NCBI GenBank assembly: GCA_019694875.1
Contig: JAIBBC010000003.1
Span: 860,469-924,468, forward strand
Direction: 5' to 3'
DNA: 64,000 nucleotides
Source: Cyclobacteriaceae bacterium
Lineage (GTDB): Bacteria; Bacteroidota; Bacteroidia; Cytophagales; Cyclobacteriaceae
This document shows, one piece after another, positions 60,611-64,000 of this stretch. The notes beneath the pieces are model-generated. The model searched no databases. It worked only from the letters and a program-made list of their open reading frames with translations, and was not told where the DNA came from. Made by a program: the position numbers and the translations under genes. The stretch's first letter is position 1. Every line of letters starts with the position of its first letter.

Positions 60611-63600
60611 ATGACTTCACCCGCGCGCGATGGAAACCTGCTATGGTATAAAGATGCCATTGTTTATGAACTGCACATTAAAGCTTTTGCCGACAGCGAC
60701 CAGGATGGCATGGGCGACTTTAAAGGTTTGCTGGGCAAGCTCGACTACCTGCAGGAACTTGGCGTAACGGCTATCTGGCTCCTGCCCTTCTACCCCTCGC
60801 CCCTGAAAGATGATGGCTATGACATTGCCGACTACTATACCATTAACCCGGCTTACGGACAGCTGGATGACTTAAAAGAATTGCTCACGCAAGCACATGC
60901 CCGCGGCTTAAAGGTGATTACGGAACTGGTGCTGAATCACACGAGCGACAAGCACCCGTGGTTTCAGCGGGCACGTAAAGCCCCGAAGGATTCGGAAGAA
61001 AGAAATTATTATGTATGGAGTGACGACCCTTCGCGCTACCCGGACGTGCGCATTATTTTCCAGGACTATGAAACTTCGAACTGGACGTGGGACCCGGTGG
61101 CCAAACAATATTACTGGCACCGCTTCTTCTCGCATCAGCCTGACCTGAACTACGATAACCCAAGGGTGCAGGAGGAAGTTTTTAAAGTGCTCGACTACTG
61201 GTGCTCGATGGGTGTGGATGGGTTTCGCCTGGATGCGATTCCATATTTGTTTGAACGTGAAGGAACGAATGGTGAAAACTTGCCGGAAACGCATGCGTTT
61301 TTGAAGAAGCTTCGCAAGCATGTTGACGATCATTATCCCGGCACGCTGCTGCTGGCGGAAGCGAACATGTGGCCGGAAGATTCGGCCGCATACTTCGGCC
61401 AGGGCGATGAATGCCACATGAACTATCATTTTCCGCTGATGCCACGCATGTATATGGCGCTGCAGATGGAAGACCGCTACCCGATTATCGACATCTTTGA
61501 CCAGACTCCGGAGATACCGGAGAATTGCCAGTGGGGAATTTTTCTGCGCAACCACGATGAGCTTACGCTGGAGATGGTAACGGACGAGGAACGCGATTAC
61601 ATGTACCGCGTGTATGTGAAAGACCCAAAGGCGCGCATTAACCTGGGCATTCGCCACCGGCTGGCACCGCTGATGGGCAACAACCGGAAGAAGATTGAAT
61701 TGTTGAACTATTTGTTGTTTTCGCTGCCAGGCACTCCGTTTATATACTATGGCGATGAGATAGGCATGGGCGACAACTTTTACCTGGGCGACCGTGACGG
61801 TGTGCGCACGCCTATGCAATGGGAATCGGGACGCAATGCGGGTTTCTCGCAGGCCAATCCGCAGCGGTTATACCTGCCGGTGATCCAGGATATCGATTAT
61901 CATTATGAATCGCTGAATGTTGAGCTGCAGAGCCGTAACCCTTCTTCGCTATTATGGTGGATGAAGCGCATGATTGCAAAGCGGAAGCAGTATAAGGCGT
62001 TTGCACGGGGTGACATTAAGTTTATTTCGTGCAAGAACTCGAAGATATTTGCCTTTACGCGCACGTATGAAGATCAAACCATGCTGGTGGTGGCTAACCT
62101 TTCGCGGTACGCGCAGCCGGCCATGCTTGACCTGGAAACGTTTGGCGGTCAAACTCCGGTGGAAGTGTTCAGCAAGAACAAGTTTCCGATGGTGCGCGAT
62201 GATCAATCGTATTTTCTGTCGCTGGGGGCGCACGATTGCCAGTGGTTTTTATTGGAAAGCAAGGCTCAGGAAAATCATTCGGGCGAGTTGCCTGAACTGG
62301 TTATTAAAGACTGGAGCAACCTGCTGAACCGGCCGAACTGTGTGCAGCTTGAAAATATTATTCTTCCGCAATACCTGGCGGGCCGCAGGTGGTTTGGTGG
62401 CAAGAGCCGCGTGCTGGAAACTTTGAAGATTGTAAAACACGGTTCAATACCTACGTCTTCGTGGGATGTGACGATCCTGTTTATGGAAGTGAACTACCAG
62501 AACGGCTTGCCGGAATTGTATCAGCTGCCGGTAGCATTTACGAAGGATAAGGAGGCTGCACGCATCCGCGATAACTTTCCGCAGGCGATGATTGCGCGGC
62601 TGAAGATTGGAACGGAAGAGGGTTATTTGTACGATGCCATTTACGGGCAACCGTTTCAGTGTGCAATTATCGAGCACATGAAATCGAATGAGCCGCTGGC
62701 GCTTGCCAATGGCGACCGGCTTGAGTTTAGCGGCAAGGAGTTGCTGCGCGAGTATGAAACGGGCAGTGAAAAGATCAGGCCGCGGGTGATGTCGGCAGAG
62801 CAGAGCAATACCTCGGTTGCGTACGGCAACACATTTTTCCTGAAGCTGTTCCGCAAACTGGATTATGCGGTTAACTCGGATGCGGAGATATCGGCATTCC
62901 TGACGGATGACAGTCCGTTTGATCACATGCCTGCATTTGTGGGAACATTCCAGTGGAAGTCGCACAGTGAAGCAATCACACTCGGGCTGATGCAGAAGAT
63001 GATACCGAACAGCGGTGATGGCTGGAGTTATGTGCTGGACCGGCTGGATGAGCTTACGGAAAAAATTCTTGCGAGCCCTGACATTCTTACGTTGCCGGAC
63101 GACCTGATGACATACGATGAAAGCAGTTATGATGGCCGCGTGAATCCGTTGCTGCATGAAATTTTCTCCGGACCGTTAACGGAACAAATCCGTTTGCTGG
63201 GAATCCGTACGGCTGAACTTCATAAAGCCCTTGCCGGACGGGGTGACATTCCGGCTTTTACACCCGAACCTTATTCGCTGCATTATCAGCGGTCGTTATT
63301 CTCGGGGTTGAAGTCGCTGGTGCGGAGTGCGTTTCAGAATCAATCCGAGAATCTGGAGAAGCTTTCACCGGAGGTGCGGCCACTGGCAGAAGAAATTCTA
63401 TCGCGCCAACCCGAGATACTCGACAGGCTGAAAGAAATTTACCGCAACAAGATTGATGTGGTGAAGATCCGGATTCATGGCGATTACCATTTGGGCCAGG
63501 TGTTGTTTACCGGAAAAGACTTCTTCATTACCGACTTTGAAGGAGAACCTGCAAGAAGCTATACCGAACGCAGGCTGAAGCGCTCGCCCCTGCGCGATGT

Positions 63601-63934
63601 GGCGGGCATGATCCGCTCCTTTCACTATGCCGCCTATGCGAGCCTGTTCCTCGATAATCAAATCCGCAAGGAGGATTACCCGAAACTGATTCCGGTGATG
63701 GAGGCGTGGTATCATCACATAAGTCATGTGTTTATGGCGGCATACAAACAAAATGTGAAGGGAACTCCGTTTGTACCACGCACGGATGAGGAACTCCATA
63801 TTATGATGACGACTTTCCTGCTGGAGAAGGCGATCTACGAATTGAACTATGAACTGAACAACCGTCCGGATTGGGTGATTATTCCGTTAACGGGAATTAA
63901 GGCGATTCTGGATTCGTATTTCGTTAGCAGTTAA
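60611..63934 (+). CDS. treS: Trehalose synthase-maltokinase fusion (TreS-Pep2)
   Basis: 1107 residues. The N-terminal TreS domain (GH13, about 10-545) has catalytic Asp208 (VDGFRLDAI), Glu250 (LLLAEANMW) and Asp316 (LRNHDE); it interconverts maltose and trehalose. The C-terminal maltokinase domain (about 575-1107; QYLAGRRWFGGKSR near the start, HGDYHLGQVLF and ITDFEGEPARSY near the catalytic loop) phosphorylates maltose to maltose-1-phosphate, the GlgE substrate for alpha-glucan. The fusion is a known architecture. ATG 60611 is used; a TTG two codons earlier is possible. No GlgE or GlgB is in the window, so the rest of the pathway must lie elsewhere. Confidence 0.95.
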   Translation: MTSPARDGNLLWYKDAIVYELHIKAFADSDQDGMGDFKGLLGKLDYLQELGVTAIWLLPFYPSPLKDDGYDIADYYTINPAYGQLDDLKELLTQAHARGLKVITELVLNHTSDKHPWFQRARKAPKDSEERNYYVWSDDPSRYPDVRIIFQDYETSNWTWDPVAKQYYWHRFFSHQPDLNYDNPRVQEEVFKVLDYWCSMGVDGFRLDAIPYLFEREGTNGENLPETHAFLKKLRKHVDDHYPGTLLLAEANMWPEDSAAYFGQGDECHMNYHFPLMPRMYMALQMEDRYPIIDIFDQTPEIPENCQWGIFLRNHDELTLEMVTDEERDYMYRVYVKDPKARINLGIRHRLAPLMGNNRKKIELLNYLLFSLPGTPFIYYGDEIGMGDNFYLGDRDGVRTPMQWESGRNAGFSQANPQRLYLPVIQDIDYHYESLNVELQSRNPSSLLWWMKRMIAKRKQYKAFARGDIKFISCKNSKIFAFTRTYEDQTMLVVANLSRYAQPAMLDLETFGGQTPVEVFSKNKFPMVRDDQSYFLSLGAHDCQWFLLESKAQENHSGELPELVIKDWSNLLNRPNCVQLENIILPQYLAGRRWFGGKSRVLETLKIVKHGSIPTSSWDVTILFMEVNYQNGLPELYQLPVAFTKDKEAARIRDNFPQAMIARLKIGTEEGYLYDAIYGQPFQCAIIEHMKSNEPLALANGDRLEFSGKELLREYETGSEKIRPRVMSAEQSNTSVAYGNTFFLKLFRKLDYAVNSDAEISAFLTDDSPFDHMPAFVGTFQWKSHSEAITLGLMQKMIPNSGDGWSYVLDRLDELTEKILASPDILTLPDDLMTYDESSYDGRVNPLLHEIFSGPLTEQIRLLGIRTAELHKALAGRGDIPAFTPEPYSLHYQRSLFSGLKSLVRSAFQNQSENLEKLSPEVRPLAEEILSRQPEILDRLKEIYRNKIDVVKIRIHGDYHLGQVLFTGKDFFITDFEGEPARSYTERRLKRSPLRDVAGMIRSFHYAAYASLFLDNQIRKEDYPKLIPVMEAWYHHISHVFMAAYKQNVKGTPFVPRTDEELHIMMTTFLLEKAIYELNYELNNRPDWVIIPLTGIKAILDSYFVSS

Positions 63935-64000
63935 TGGTTATCCGTTAATCGTTATTGGTGATGCAAAACGAACGATTAACTATTAACGATTAACGAATGC
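63927..64000. repeat. Dispersed GTTATCCGTTAAT-type repeat (copy 3, inverted pair)
   Basis: GTTAATGGTTATCCGTTAAT units followed by the reverse-complement units CGATTAACTATTAACGATTA, giving an imperfect inverted repeat that overlaps the last codons of the TreS gene and runs to the edge of the window. Confidence 0.65.

Noticed and set aside
60908..61819. 303-residue minus-strand frame inside the TreS-maltokinase gene
   Set aside because: It lies fully within a gene with intact GH13 motifs and is His/Arg/Val-rich antisense sequence.
1..64000. rRNA, tRNA and riboswitches
   Set aside because: No cloverleaf, rRNA-like sequence or recognisable riboswitch core was seen; a covariance-model scan would be needed to exclude small RNAs.

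Overview
The window looks like chromosome from a Bacteroidota bacterium, most likely the order Cytophagales. The signs are a type IX secretion (T9SS) C-terminal sorting domain at 44.7-46.0 kb, a lipidated TamA-type outer-membrane protein next to a long TamB, a TonB protein with the Bacteroidota Cys-rich N-terminus, many outer-membrane lipoproteins, and few Shine-Dalgarno sequences. No rRNA, tRNA, CRISPR array or insertion sequence was seen.

Layout. 0-1 kb: membrane hydrolase. 1.1-11.8 kb: envelope and general-stress genes (phospholipase D, lipocalin-like protein, topoisomerase IB operon, YciF-like ferritin fold, FAD oxidoreductase, OmpA/CsbD/YtxH operon, then DUF2267, DUF1328, YXWGXW, two DUF2383-like proteins and a DUF4142-like protein). 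11.8-18.2 kb: two histidine kinases, an outer-membrane barrel protein, a sigma-54-type (NtrC-like) regulator and a single-domain receiver. 18.4-31.6 kb: small membrane proteins, an AsmA-like protein, YihY, and a six-gene operon running from an AI-2E-type transporter to TamB and TamA/TamL. 31.6-35.7 kb: a multi-PAS kinase with receivers on both sides. 35.7-44.4 kb: a giant cyclic beta-1,2-glucan synthase. 44.4-51.4 kb: T9SS, TonB-like and unassigned envelope proteins, with repeats. 51.4-56.4 kb: a compact A/T-rich four-gene defence-like operon. 56.4-60.6 kb: repeat-rich DNA with small genes. 60.6-63.9 kb: a TreS-maltokinase fusion.

Two things stand out. First, at least ten intergenic sites before the stress and envelope genes fit a sigma-54 -24/-12 promoter with an altered -12 box (TGGCAC-N5-TTTC or TTAC, not TTGC). 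Most lie about 22-30 bases before the start codon. Most have an 18-base inverted repeat (TGTRGAA-N4-TTCYACA or close variants) 45-100 bases upstream, where an enhancer-binding protein would sit. The NtrC-type regulator encoded at 16.2-17.6 kb has such sites before its own operon. I infer one envelope-stress regulon that includes its own regulator.

Second, the 51.4-56.4 kb operon joins a complete DNA cytosine methyltransferase, a protein with two GHKL ATPase modules (MORC/Hsp90-like at the N-terminus, histidine-kinase-like at the C-terminus), a degenerate receiver protein, and a small protein with the His/Cys pattern of clan CD (CHAT/caspase-like) peptidases. No restriction endonuclease is visible. 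It reads as a two-component-wired, methylation-linked defence system with a possible protease effector, and is the best candidate here for an undescribed system.

All functional statements come from motif recognition by eye. No database search or structure prediction was run.
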